64,000 nt of DNA, taken from Burkholderia diffusa (lineage in GTDB: Bacteria > Pseudomonadota > Gammaproteobacteria > Burkholderiales > Burkholderiaceae). The translations under genes and the position numbers were made by a program. This document shows, piece after piece, positions 42,640 to 51,695 of this stretch (positions are counted from its first letter, which is position 1; each line of letters begins with the position of its first letter). The stretch is from NCBI RefSeq assembly GCF_902499115.1, contig NZ_CABVPN010000008.1, positions 124,001 through 188,000 on the forward strand, given 5' to 3'. The notes beneath the pieces were generated by a model. The model was not told where the DNA came from, did no database searches, and worked only from the letters and a program-made list of their open reading frames with translations.

Positions 42640-43302
42640 CGTGCTCAACCTCTGTTGTCGAATGTGACAGGATACCGGCCGACGCAGCCGTTGACGGCCA
42701 CTCGCCGGACTGAATGTCGATCGTCGATGACGCGCGTCGGCGCCGCATCCGGCAGGCCAATCGACACGCGAGGCTCGCGCAGGCGCAGCGATCGCGGCGC
42801 CGCACCGGAGTGCGACGCGCATCGAACGGGCGGCCGCCGGTCTGCGCATCGGCGACGACGGCCCGGCATTCGCGACACGTGCCGGCCTGTGCTGTGCCGG
42901 CCGGCTTCACGCGCGGCCGCGCCGTCGCTGGCCCGCCGCTCTTTGTACCATCGGCGGCCCGCCGTGAAATGGCGCGCGACGGATACCGACTATTGGTGCG
43001 CCCATGGAGGTTGCACCGCAGCATCGGGCCTGCCAAACCGTTCGGCTTTACGCCAAATGCCGCCGTCCGTCGACACCAAAAGATGAATTGCGAATATTTC
43101 TTATGAACCTGTCATCGGGAACGATATGTAATCCGTTCTTGCTGGGTAACGATCGGTAAAAAGACGCTGCATTGCACACTGAACGTTTGTTGTTAAGCTC
43201 GCGCGGATGGCAGTCACATCCGCATGCGGCTTCACGAATTCGCGTGCAAAGCCGGCCGGCGTGCGTCGCCACCCGATTGGCAATCCCCGGACTTCCTACC
43301 CC
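42640..43302. other. 663-bp gap between the FAH gene and the IclR gene
   Basis: The left 400 bp are GC-rich with no convincing gene; open frames on both strands lack codon preference and homology that I recognise. The right 200 bp (about 43080-43200) are A/T-rich and look like promoter DNA. GAACG (43119-43123) and CGTTC (43134-43138) make a dyad with 10 bases between, a possible IclR-family operator. Confidence 0.55.
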
Positions 43303-44127
43303 ATGATGCAAACGACCAATAACCCGCTCCCCGGCAGCGACGCACGGGAGTCGATGGGCACAGCCGACCGCTATCGCGCGCCCGCGCTCGACAAGGGTCT
43401 CGACATTCTCGAACTCCTGTCGGAACAGAAGGAAGGACTCACCCGCACCGAAATCACGAAGGAACTCGGCCGCAACGCGAGCGAGATCTACCGGATGCTC
43501 GAGCGTCTCGTCGCACGCCGCTACGTGATGCGCTCGAGTGGCGGCGACCGTTACACGCTCAGCCTGAAACTGTTCGCGCTCGCGCATCGGCATCCGCCAA
43601 TGAACCGGCTGATCGCCGAGGCCTTGCCGCTGATGCAGCGCTTTGCCGACGCGGCGGAACAGTCGTGCCACCTGACCGTCTACGATCGCGGCAACCTGCT
43701 CGTGATTGCGCAGGTGGACGGCCCCGGCCCATGGGGTGTGTCGGTGCGGCTCGGCTCGCGCGTCGGGCTCGCCGATACGGCGTCGGGGCGCGTGATGCTG
43801 TCGTTCCAGGGTGCCGAGCAGCGTGCGCACATGCTGGCCGAGCATCGCAAGGTCAAGGGCGAAACCCCGATGAACGAGCAGGAACTCGCGCAAGCGTGCC
43901 AGTCCATCCGCCAGTCCGGTTACGTGCGCCAGGACAGCCGCCAGGCATACGGCGTGACCGACCTGAGCGCGCCGATCCTCGGCCCGGCCGGCCATGCGAT
44001 CGCGGTGCTGACCTGCCCGTACATGCGCCGGATCGACGCGCATATGGCGCCGTCGGTCGAGGTGGTCGTCGTGGGACTCCGCGATACGGCAGGCCAGTTG
44101 TCGATGTACCGCGCGGAGACTTGCTGA
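43303..44127 (+). CDS. IclR-family transcriptional regulator
   Basis: 274 aa. The winged helix-turn-helix (about residues 22-85: ALDKGLDILELLSEQKEGLTRTEITKELGRNASEIYRMLERL) is followed by the IclR effector domain, including GSRVGLADTASGRVML and SGYVRQDSRQAYGVTDLSAPIL. IclR proteins usually control a nearby catabolic gene; the divergent FAH gene is the candidate. ATG 43303 is taken, but ATG 43354 (MGTADRY) is also possible, since the first residues are not conserved. Confidence 0.87.
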   Translation: MMQTTNNPLPGSDARESMGTADRYRAPALDKGLDILELLSEQKEGLTRTEITKELGRNASEIYRMLERLVARRYVMRSSGGDRYTLSLKLFALAHRHPPMNRLIAEALPLMQRFADAAEQSCHLTVYDRGNLLVIAQVDGPGPWGVSVRLGSRVGLADTASGRVMLSFQGAEQRAHMLAEHRKVKGETPMNEQELAQACQSIRQSGYVRQDSRQAYGVTDLSAPILGPAGHAIAVLTCPYMRRIDAHMAPSVEVVVVGLRDTAGQLSMYRAETC

Positions 44128-44135
44128 ACGTTGCG

Positions 44136-44170
44136 GAACGGTCGACCGCGCTGAAGATGGCAGACCGTTC
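44136..44170 (+). terminator. Hairpin after the IclR gene
   Basis: GAACGGTC (44136-44143) and GACCGTTC (44163-44170) are perfect complements 9 bp after the stop codon. There is no T-run, so it is a candidate terminator or 3' end only. Confidence 0.4.
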
Positions 44171-44321
44171 GGGCGCGGCGGTCGTTCGGTCACACGGCCA
44201 GCGGATCGGGCAGGCGGGCGGGCTCGACATCGGCACGCGGTGTGCGATGCGTGCCGGCCACGCGGGCTCTCGTACCGGCATCCGGCAGACCGTTTCCGGA
44301 TGCGCGGACGCCGCGCTACGC

Positions 44322-44373
44322 TAGAATAGCGGCCCTCTCAAAAACGACGACGGCCGGCTGTCGCGGCCGTCGT
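44322..44373 (+). promoter_or_regulatory. Promoter -10 and leader hairpin of the H-NS-like gene
   Basis: TAGAAT (44322-44327) is a good -10 box. Between it and the start codon ACGACGGCCG (44347-44356) pairs perfectly with CGGCCGTCGT (44364-44373) around a 7-base loop. The hairpin ends 5 bases before ATG 44379, exactly where a ribosome-binding site would lie. The leader contains no better Shine-Dalgarno. Confidence 0.7.
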
Positions 44374-44378
44374 ATCCG

Positions 44379-44930
44379 ATGGATGTCATGGCCAAACTTC
44401 TGAACGATCAAGAATTCCAGCGTTTCTCCGAACTTCAGCAGAAGCAGGCGAGCTTCACGATCACGCCCGAGGAAGCGGACGAGCTGCGCGACATCGTCGC
44501 GCGTGCGCAGAAGAAGCGCGACGACCGTGCCGGAGCGATGCGGGCGATCGAGAACTACATCGAGCAGTTCGACATCACGCCCGACGAACTCTTCTCGCCC
44601 GAGCAGATCGGCGACGCCGCGCGCACCTACGGCCTGATCACGGCCACCAAGAAGGAGCGCACGCTGCCGCCGTCGATCACGTTCAACGGCAAGCCGTACC
44701 AATGGACCAAGACGCTTCCGGACGACGTGCGCGGCGCGCTGTTCGATGCATTTACGTCTGGCGAATCGGTCAAGCGCTTCATCGCGATGCCGAAGGACAC
44801 CGCGCGTTGTGCCCTGACGATCGCCCGCCTCGAGCGCGAAACCGGCGGCGTTTATGCCGACGCGCACCTCGAAGAACTCGCGATTTCGCGTGACCAGGTG
44901 AACGACGCAGCGTCGAAACTTGCTGCATAA
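44379..44930 (+). CDS. Divergent H-NS-like protein with C-terminal extension
   Basis: 183 aa. Residues about 52-75 (AIENYIEQFDITPDELFSPEQIG) align with the end of the dimerisation helix of the H-NS protein at 48542-48838 (AIRAKIEEFDITAEELGF). Following residues (ERTLPPSITFNGKPYQW) resemble its PLPPKYLNPKTGETW DNA-binding region, but the GRGRAPAW motif is lacking. A further 70 residues (from about 115) have no counterpart. A distant H-NS relative is my inference; Burkholderia genomes carry such proteins as conserved hypotheticals. The start is ATG 44379 or 44388. Expression may be limited by the leader hairpin. Confidence 0.6.
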   Translation: MDVMAKLLNDQEFQRFSELQQKQASFTITPEEADELRDIVARAQKKRDDRAGAMRAIENYIEQFDITPDELFSPEQIGDAARTYGLITATKKERTLPPSITFNGKPYQWTKTLPDDVRGALFDAFTSGESVKRFIAMPKDTARCALTIARLERETGGVYADAHLEELAISRDQVNDAASKLAA

Positions 44931-45613
44931 ATGCCATCGCGGGCACGGTTCATGCGTGCCCGCACCGGCGCGGACGCTGGCCGAAACCCGCGCCGCGCCA
45001 GACGGAGCACTGCGTCCGTGGGCTCCCGAAAAGTCTCACCAAAGCATCCCGTAAGCGCTCACCAGAGCATCCCGTAAAAGCTCACCTGAAGTTTCCGGAG
45101 ACGCTCACCAACCCCTCCCGAACGTCCTCACCGACGCATCCCGCAGACGCTCACCCCCCCTTCCCGGAAAGGCTCACCGGGGCCTCCCGCAAGGGCTCAC
45201 CGGCAGCTCCCGCGAAGGCTCATCGGGTGCTTCCGTATCGACTCACCCCATTGCCCCCGGAAAAGCTCACTTTCGGCTCCTGAAAAATCTCACCTTTGGT
45301 CCGCTTTCAATGCTGGCGGTGCGCAAGGCGGGCGTCAGTGCGCTCGAATATTGCGCCGGAACCGGCGATACGCGGAGGTCACCAGCATACGCAACCGCCC
45401 GCCGCGGACGCGGTAACTCGACGAGATCGCCCTTTCCCGCCGGTCGCGAAGCGAGCGTCGTACCGATCCGCACAGTGAGGCGAAAGAGTCGAACGATCTG
45501 CATGCCAAACTACAACCAGTTCGCTCGGTCGCGGCTGCGCATCACCGACATCGCGCGTTCCGTAGCGGCTGCGCACGACACTGCCGAACGTCCAGGCACG
45601 CTCGCCGACGCGA
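44931..45613. other. 683-bp non-coding stretch with the 23-bp array
   Basis: The first 93 bp after the H-NS-like stop hold nothing I can name. The array of 23-bp units follows (45024-45300). The remaining 313 bp up to the end of the acyltransferase gene contain a 78-codon minus-strand frame (45267-45503) that runs into the array and looks accidental. Confidence 0.65.
45024..45300. repeat. Twelve degenerate tandem 23-bp units
   Basis: Units start at 45024, 45047, 45070, 45093, 45116, 45139, 45162, 45185, 45208, 45231, 45254 and 45278. All are 23 bp except the eleventh (24). The consensus is TCCCG-N6-CTCACC-N6: the two blocks are nearly invariant, whereas the two 6-base spacers differ in every unit. 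On the minus strand the core reads GGTGAG-N6-CGGGA. The period is just over two helical turns and not a codon multiple. It is not a CRISPR: repeats are too short and spacers only 6 bp. Confidence 0.9.
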
Positions 45614-47971
45614 TTACGGTTGCAGCTTCATCCTGAACCCCACCACGCCGGGCTCCTCCGTCGTCGACACCTCGAAACCGCAGGATTTCGCCAGCGAGAT
45701 CATCGCGGTGTTCTCGCGCAGCGCCTCGCCGACCATCCAAGCGGTGCCGCGCGACCGCGCGTAGTCGATGATACGCGCCATCATCAGCCGCCCGAGCCCC
45801 TTGCCCTTCTGATCGGGCCGGACAGCAATCGCGAACTCGGCCGTCTCGTTGTCGGGATCGGCAACCGCGCGCGCCACCGCGAGTGTGTGCGACCGGCCCG
45901 ATACGTCGGTGAACGACACGATGAAGGCCATCTCACGGTCGTAGTCGATCTGAGTCATGCGCGCGACTTGCGAATGATCGAAGCTGCGCACGGCACCGAA
46001 GAACCGCATCCGCAGATCGTCCGGCGTCATCGCGCCAAGCAGCTCGTTGTGCGCTTCTTCGTCTTCCGGACGGATCGGCCGGATCGTCACGGTCTCGCCG
46101 CGCCATTCGAGCGTCTGCTCGAGATGGCGCGGATACGGCATGATCGCGAGCCGGCTGCGCCCGGCCGCCAGCGTGATGCGCGGCGCGACCACGTATGCCC
46201 GGTCGGACAGCACGCGCAGCGTGACCGACATCGCGACGACCTCGCGCACGTCGCAAACAACTTGCGACAGCGCCGTCAGCGCATCGAGCGTGGGTTCGAC
46301 GGGCGTGCGGCGCGCATAGGGTGAACGCTCCATCACCGCGCGGGCGAGCACCGTATTCAGCGGTGGCAGCCCGTACACGACGAAAGGCGCCGATACGCCG
46401 TCGGTCGGCGGCACGGCATAACGAAACACCGGGCCGAAGTTCGAATCGTCGTACATGTCGACTGTGACGTCGACGACTCTGGTGCCCACCGGCGCATCGG
46501 CCGGCTCGCCGTGCACGCCGAAGTGCGATAACCAGCGCAACGCTGCTTCGCCGGCCAGTTCATGCTCGCCGGCCTCGACCATCCGTCTGGCCTCGGCCTG
46601 CGCGGACGCAACGCACTCGGCCGGCTGCAGCGGCGTGCCCTCGGGCGTCTGCATCAGCAACTGCCGCCCGAGGTTGTAGTCGACGAGCCGTGCGTATGCG
46701 CGCGCAAGCCGCTGCGGTGTGGTGTGCACCGGAATGCCGTTCGCGTGCAGTGCGTCGCGCGTCGCCGCGTCGACCGCACCGAAGAAACACGCGAGGATGC
46801 CGCGGTGCGCGTACTGCCGAGATTCGATCAGCGTGCGCGCGACCGCGTCGGCCGGCGCGCTGTGGGACGTCGAATGCACGACGAACAGCGTGCCCGTTTG
46901 CGGAAACGGCGCGAGCGCCTTGATGGCGGCGCCGAAATGCTCGGGGCGCGCATCGTCGCCGAGCGTCAGCGGATTGCCGGGCCCGCGGAGATGCGGCAGC
47001 GCGGCCGCGACCGCCGACGTTGCCTCGGCCGGCCAGTCGACCAGCACGTCGCGCACCTCCGCGACCGCATCGACCGCGAGTTTCGCGACGCCTGCGTCGC
47101 TCGTCACGAGTGTGGCCGCGCCGCGCGCGGTGACGCGCCCGACGCCGAGCGTCTCGATCTCGTCGAGCAGATCGTCGAGTGCATCGACACGCACCATCCC
47201 CGCACGCTGGAACGCCGCCGTGTAAAGCGCATCGCCGGGATCGGCGCGCCCGGTGCGCAGCGCGAGCACCGGTTTGTTGCGCGCCGCCGCACGCGCTGCC
47301 GACATGAACTTGCGCGCGGCACACACGGTGTCGAGCTCGAGCAAGATCGCGCGCGTGCCGGGATCGCTCGCGAGGTAGTCGAGCACATCGCCTGCATCGA
47401 CGTCGGCCTCGCTACCCAACGCGACGACATGTGAAAAGCCGAGGCCTCGCGCATCGGCCCAGCCGAGTACCGCATTCGTCAGCGCGTTCGATTGCGACAC
47501 CCAGGCGACGCCACCCGATCGCACCGTATAGGCCGGCGCGCCGAAATGCGCATGCCGCGCGGGCGACAGCACGCCGAGACTGCCGGGCCCGACGATACGG
47601 AGCACGAACGGCTTCGCGGCCTTGAGCGTGCGATCGAGCGCGGCGCGGTCGGCGTCGGTGCGCGCCTCACCGACAATCACCGCGACACGCGTGCCGATCT
47701 CGCCGAGCTTGCGCACGATGCCGGCCCACGTGGCAGGCGGCGTGCAGATCACGGCGACCGAGGGCGGGGCGGGCAGCCGTTCGACATCGGCCACGACCGA
47801 GTACCCGTTCAGCTCGCGATACTTCGGATTGACGGGCCACACGGGCCCCTCGAACGCGCCATCGAGCACGCGCGCCCACACCATCGCACCAATACTGCCC
47901 GCGCGCGACGATGCACCGACGACCGCAACGGACCTGGGCTGGAACAACGCATCGAGATGGCGGACGGTCAC
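45614..47971 (-). CDS. Pat-like protein acyltransferase (acetyl-CoA-synthetase-like domains plus GNAT)
   Basis: 785 aa. Order: CoA-binding domain (about residues 5-130, FQPRSVAVVGASSRAGSIG), two succinyl-CoA-ligase-like domains (about 140-430, AWVSQSNALTNAVLGWA), a short remnant of an ATP-grasp subdomain (about 480-560), and a C-terminal GNAT domain (about 615-785: VTIRPIRPEDEEAHNELL; VRPDQKGKGLGRLMM). This is the architecture of PatZ/YfiQ protein lysine acetyltransferases, which silence acyl-CoA synthetases, but about 100 residues shorter. It starts with GTG 47971, set by GTGGAGC about 6 bases upstream. It is monocistronic. Confidence 0.82.
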   Translation of the reverse strand: MTVRHLDALFQPRSVAVVGASSRAGSIGAMVWARVLDGAFEGPVWPVNPKYRELNGYSVVADVERLPAPPSVAVICTPPATWAGIVRKLGEIGTRVAVIVGEARTDADRAALDRTLKAAKPFVLRIVGPGSLGVLSPARHAHFGAPAYTVRSGGVAWVSQSNALTNAVLGWADARGLGFSHVVALGSEADVDAGDVLDYLASDPGTRAILLELDTVCAARKFMSAARAAARNKPVLALRTGRADPGDALYTAAFQRAGMVRVDALDDLLDEIETLGVGRVTARGAATLVTSDAGVAKLAVDAVAEVRDVLVDWPAEATSAVAAALPHLRGPGNPLTLGDDARPEHFGAAIKALAPFPQTGTLFVVHSTSHSAPADAVARTLIESRQYAHRGILACFFGAVDAATRDALHANGIPVHTTPQRLARAYARLVDYNLGRQLLMQTPEGTPLQPAECVASAQAEARRMVEAGEHELAGEAALRWLSHFGVHGEPADAPVGTRVVDVTVDMYDDSNFGPVFRYAVPPTDGVSAPFVVYGLPPLNTVLARAVMERSPYARRTPVEPTLDALTALSQVVCDVREVVAMSVTLRVLSDRAYVVAPRITLAAGRSRLAIMPYPRHLEQTLEWRGETVTIRPIRPEDEEAHNELLGAMTPDDLRMRFFGAVRSFDHSQVARMTQIDYDREMAFIVSFTDVSGRSHTLAVARAVADPDNETAEFAIAVRPDQKGKGLGRLMMARIIDYARSRGTAWMVGEALRENTAMISLAKSCGFEVSTTEEPGVVGFRMKLQP

Positions 47972-48055
47972 ATCGGCTCCACACGGTAATGAAAAACGAC
48001 CCGACCCGCACACGAGCCGAATGGCCGTGCGCCGGTCGACGCGAACTCCAAGCAT

Positions 48056-48541
48056 AGGCGAACCCGATGCGGCTGCCTATATGCCAAACGGCCGACTGTG
48101 CGACGCGCATCAATGCCCGCAACATGAGCCGGTCACCGCGTCTTTGCACGACGCAACGGGCGAAGGCGACACGATGCGCCCATCCGGTCGCCGTTTCAAA
48201 GGTGAGGAGATACAGGAGGCATGGTGAGCAAGTTCGGGAATTGCAGGGCACGCAGCGCAAGTACGCGAGAGGTGATCGCAATCGGCGGTACGTCTGCACC
48301 GCGAAGATCGAGAATGCCAATGCGCGCATGCCGCGAAATTACGGGGTTGTTTACGGGAATTCACGGCAATACCCGGTCGAATCGCGGCGAATTCGCAAAA
48401 CGATATCCGTTAATCGCGCGGCATTGGTGTTCAACTCGCGGTTTCGAGTCCTGCTGCGACTGCCCAAAAACAAAACGGTGCGACGGCCGCATGGCCGTTC
48501 GCACCGTCAGTCAGCGCACGAAAGGTGAGGATTTTCGGGAG
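48056..48541. other. About 485-bp gap between the Pat-like and H-NS genes
   Basis: The right end holds the terminator of the H-NS gene (48465-48507). The rest contains no supported gene. A patch near 48330-48420 is somewhat richer in A/T. The leader of the leftward Pat-like gene begins near 48000. Confidence 0.6.
48465..48507 (-). terminator. Rho-independent terminator of the H-NS gene
   Basis: On the minus strand ACGGTGCGAACGGCC pairs with GGCCGTCGCACCGT (one bulged base) around a 4-base loop, followed by TTTTGTTTTT. It lies 35 bp after the stop codon. Confidence 0.9.
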
Positions 48542-48838
48542 TCAGTCCTTGATCAGGAAACGCGCGCGGTTCTTGCCGAGCCATGCCGGCGCCCGCCCGC
48601 GGCCACTCCACGTTTCGCCCGTCTTCGGGTTCAGGTACTTCGGCGGCAACGGACGCTTCGGTTTCGCGGCAGCAGCGGCGCCGATCGGTCGAAAACCGAG
48701 TTCTTCCGCGGTGATGTCGAATTCCTCGATTTTTGCCCGAATGGCGGCAATCGCATCGGCAATCGCCTTTTCGCGTTCCTTGTCGATCTTTTGCTGAAGT
48801 CTTTCGAGCTGCGCTGTCAGTTGCCTGTAGGTCGCCAT
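48542..48838 (-). CDS. H-NS family nucleoid-associated protein
   Basis: 98 aa, the short H-NS type of Burkholderia. The N-terminal helix (about residues 3-45, LERLQQKIDKEREKAIADAIAAIRAKIEEF) mediates dimerisation. The C-terminal DNA-binding motif is YLNPKTGETWSGRGRAPAWL (about 67-86), the core shared by BpH3/Bv3F-type proteins. It silences A/T-rich, often horizontally acquired DNA. ATG 48838 is the first start. Its own terminator follows, so it is monocistronic. Confidence 0.95.
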   Translation of the reverse strand: MATYRQLTAQLERLQQKIDKEREKAIADAIAAIRAKIEEFDITAEELGFRPIGAAAAAKPKRPLPPKYLNPKTGETWSGRGRAPAWLGKNRARFLIKD

Positions 48839-48941
48839 ATGGATGGGACTCCGTGAGTGTTATTCATGAAAAATAGCCGACTCCAAGCTAATAGAAAAGC
48901 GTCTCACCCGACTACGGTCTCTTTATCCGATCATGTCGGGA

Positions 48942-49226
48942 TCAATAACCGCTTTTCTTCTTGCATGCGAAGAGAAGATTTCGCATTGCGTCATCGGTCG
49001 ATTGCTGAAGGACGTCGAATTCACCGTTGCAGATGGCTCGGGCATTGTCCGTGCAATTGCTCCAGTCGCTACCGGTGCACTGCACCTGCGTGGTCGGGCG
49101 CCCATCCGAAGTGAACAGTGGCGCCCCGCCGCCGCACCCGCCGAGCCCCGCAACGAGGGCCAACAATCCGGCCCGACGCCAATGCATTCGAGGCCACCGA
49201 CAGACCGACGCAAGCATGTGTTTCAT
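48942..49226 (-). CDS. Small lipoprotein of unknown function
   Basis: 94 aa. The signal peptide ends in a lipobox LVAGLGGC (Cys about residue 27), followed by a Gly-rich linker and a Cys-containing domain (VQCTGSDWSNCTDNARAICNGEFDVLQQS), with a fourth Cys near the end (LLFACKKKSGY). The four cysteines suggest two disulfides. I recall such proteins only as hypothetical lipoproteins. GGAAAG precedes ATG 49226. The BON-domain gene lies 61 bp upstream on the same strand, so co-transcription is possible. Confidence 0.72.
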   Translation of the reverse strand: MKHMLASVCRWPRMHWRRAGLLALVAGLGGCGGGAPLFTSDGRPTTQVQCTGSDWSNCTDNARAICNGEFDVLQQSTDDAMRNLLFACKKKSGY

Positions 49227-49287
49227 TGTTCTTTCCGTCAACCGATTTTTTAATGCCGCGAGTATGCCATGCACCGCCGTCAGTCGT

Positions 49288-49815
49288 TCAGTCAGGCGCC
49301 CGGTCGGGCCGTCCACGCGTCTTGTACGGCACGGCCCGGTGCGGATCGTCGGTGATGCGAACGAACACCTGCTCGACGTCGGGAAGCGCGCCGAGTTCGC
49401 GCTCCAGCGCCTGCCGATCGAATGCCGGATCGGCACACCCTTCGACATAGATGAAGCGCCGCTGCACGGTGATCCACAGGCTCGTGCCCTGCAGACGATC
49501 GGTGCCCGCGAAATGCGCTTTCGCCGCCTCGGCGATCGGCGCGTCATACATATACGAATTCGGTTTCGTGCAGCGGTGGGCGAGCCAGCAGGTGGTCCCG
49601 CGCTCGACGCGGTAATGCGCGTCGTCTTCCATCTCGGCGCGCGTCATCCACGGGCCGAGCGGCAGCGGGCATTCGGCGAAGCCTCGCGACAGTGCGACGA
49701 ACGGATCGTTGTACCAGTTGCGTCGCACCGCGGGTGTGTCCGCGTCACCCGCCTGTGCGAGCGAGGACGTCGCCACCAGTACGGCCAGCCATCCGGCAAT
49801 TGCGATTCGCTTCAT
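49288..49815 (-). CDS. Exported BON-domain protein
   Basis: 175 aa. The signal peptide (residues 1-22, AGWLAVLVATSSLAQA) is followed by an aromatic/Cys-containing region (WYNDPFVALSRGFAECPLPLGPW) and a C-terminal BON-like domain (about 95-160: APIAEAAKAHFAGTDRLQG...RRFIYVEGCADPAFDRQALERELGALPDVEQVFVRITDDP). BON domains bind membranes or phospholipid in the periplasm. An internal insertion distinguishes it from OsmY. Its role is unknown. ATG 49815 is preceded by AGGAGACG. Confidence 0.75.
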   Translation of the reverse strand: MKRIAIAGWLAVLVATSSLAQAGDADTPAVRRNWYNDPFVALSRGFAECPLPLGPWMTRAEMEDDAHYRVERGTTCWLAHRCTKPNSYMYDAPIAEAAKAHFAGTDRLQGTSLWITVQRRFIYVEGCADPAFDRQALERELGALPDVEQVFVRITDDPHRAVPYKTRGRPDRAPD

Positions 49816-49881
49816 CGTCGTCTCCTGTCGGGCACTTCACCGGTGCCGTTCCTCATGTCCGGGCGCATCCACCGTCGCTTG

Positions 49882-51369
<1,488 letters not shown>

Positions 51370-51500
51370 CGTGTCGTTGTCTCCGCGTATGCTTGGCCGG
51401 ATATCTCCGGAACGAGACGCAGTATCTCATTTCGGAGACATCCCGGAATCCCTTGTCCGGGAAAGCCCTGCCCGATTCAGAGGGCGGTCTTGGCGGCCGA

Positions 51501-51522
51501 ATCGTCTCCCGATGGAGACGAT
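51501..51522. promoter_or_regulatory. Enhancer-like palindrome (activator site)
   Basis: ATCGTCTCC and GGAGACGAT are perfect 9-base arms around CGAT. It is centred about 100 bp upstream of the -24/-12 element and about 140 bp from the activator gene start, the normal distance for a sigma-54 enhancer. Half-sites of the same sequence recur closer to the activator gene. Confidence 0.72.
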
Positions 51523-51603
51523 TTATGTAGAATCTTCAGACATTGGCCGGCGCGGGCCCGCCAGCCAGCGCCGGATCCACGTCCGGCGGCGCAATCCGGC
51601 CGA

Positions 51604-51619
51604 TGGCACGAAACCTGCA
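51604..51619 (+). promoter_or_regulatory. Sigma-54 promoter of the GntP-family permease
   Basis: TGGCACGAAACCTGCA: GG and GC are 10 bases apart and the -24 part (TGGCACG) is the exact consensus. The start site would be near 51630, giving a leader of about 65 nt ending in AGGAGA before the TTG start. Confidence 0.88.
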
Positions 51620-51695
51620 CGAACCTGAGCCGGTTCGCGGCGCGTCCCGCGATCGAACAACAACCAAAGCCATTCCAAGCTATTAGGAGACTCCC

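Larger units (their letters stand above)
51370..51695. other. 326-bp divergent regulatory gap
   Basis: The gap holds the sigma-54 promoter (51604-51619), a perfect enhancer-like dyad (51501-51522) and weaker GTCTCC/GGAGAC half-sites near 51379-51385, 51401-51420 and 51424-51440. No gene is present. Confidence 0.75.

Noticed and set aside
42167..43036. Minus-strand frames upstream of the FAH gene with a CRECR motif reminiscent of ferredoxin-like small proteins
   Set aside because: The cysteine spacing does not fit a 2Fe-2S motif and the surrounding residues are low-complexity; too weak to call a pseudogene.
45024..45300. CRISPR array
   Set aside because: Conserved blocks are only 5-6 bases, the spacers 6 bases, and no cas genes are present.
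45267..45503. 78-codon minus-strand frame running into the 23-bp array
   Set aside because: No domain or codon preference; its end is encoded by repeat units (KVRFFRSRK), so it is likely an artefact or the relic of an inserted element.
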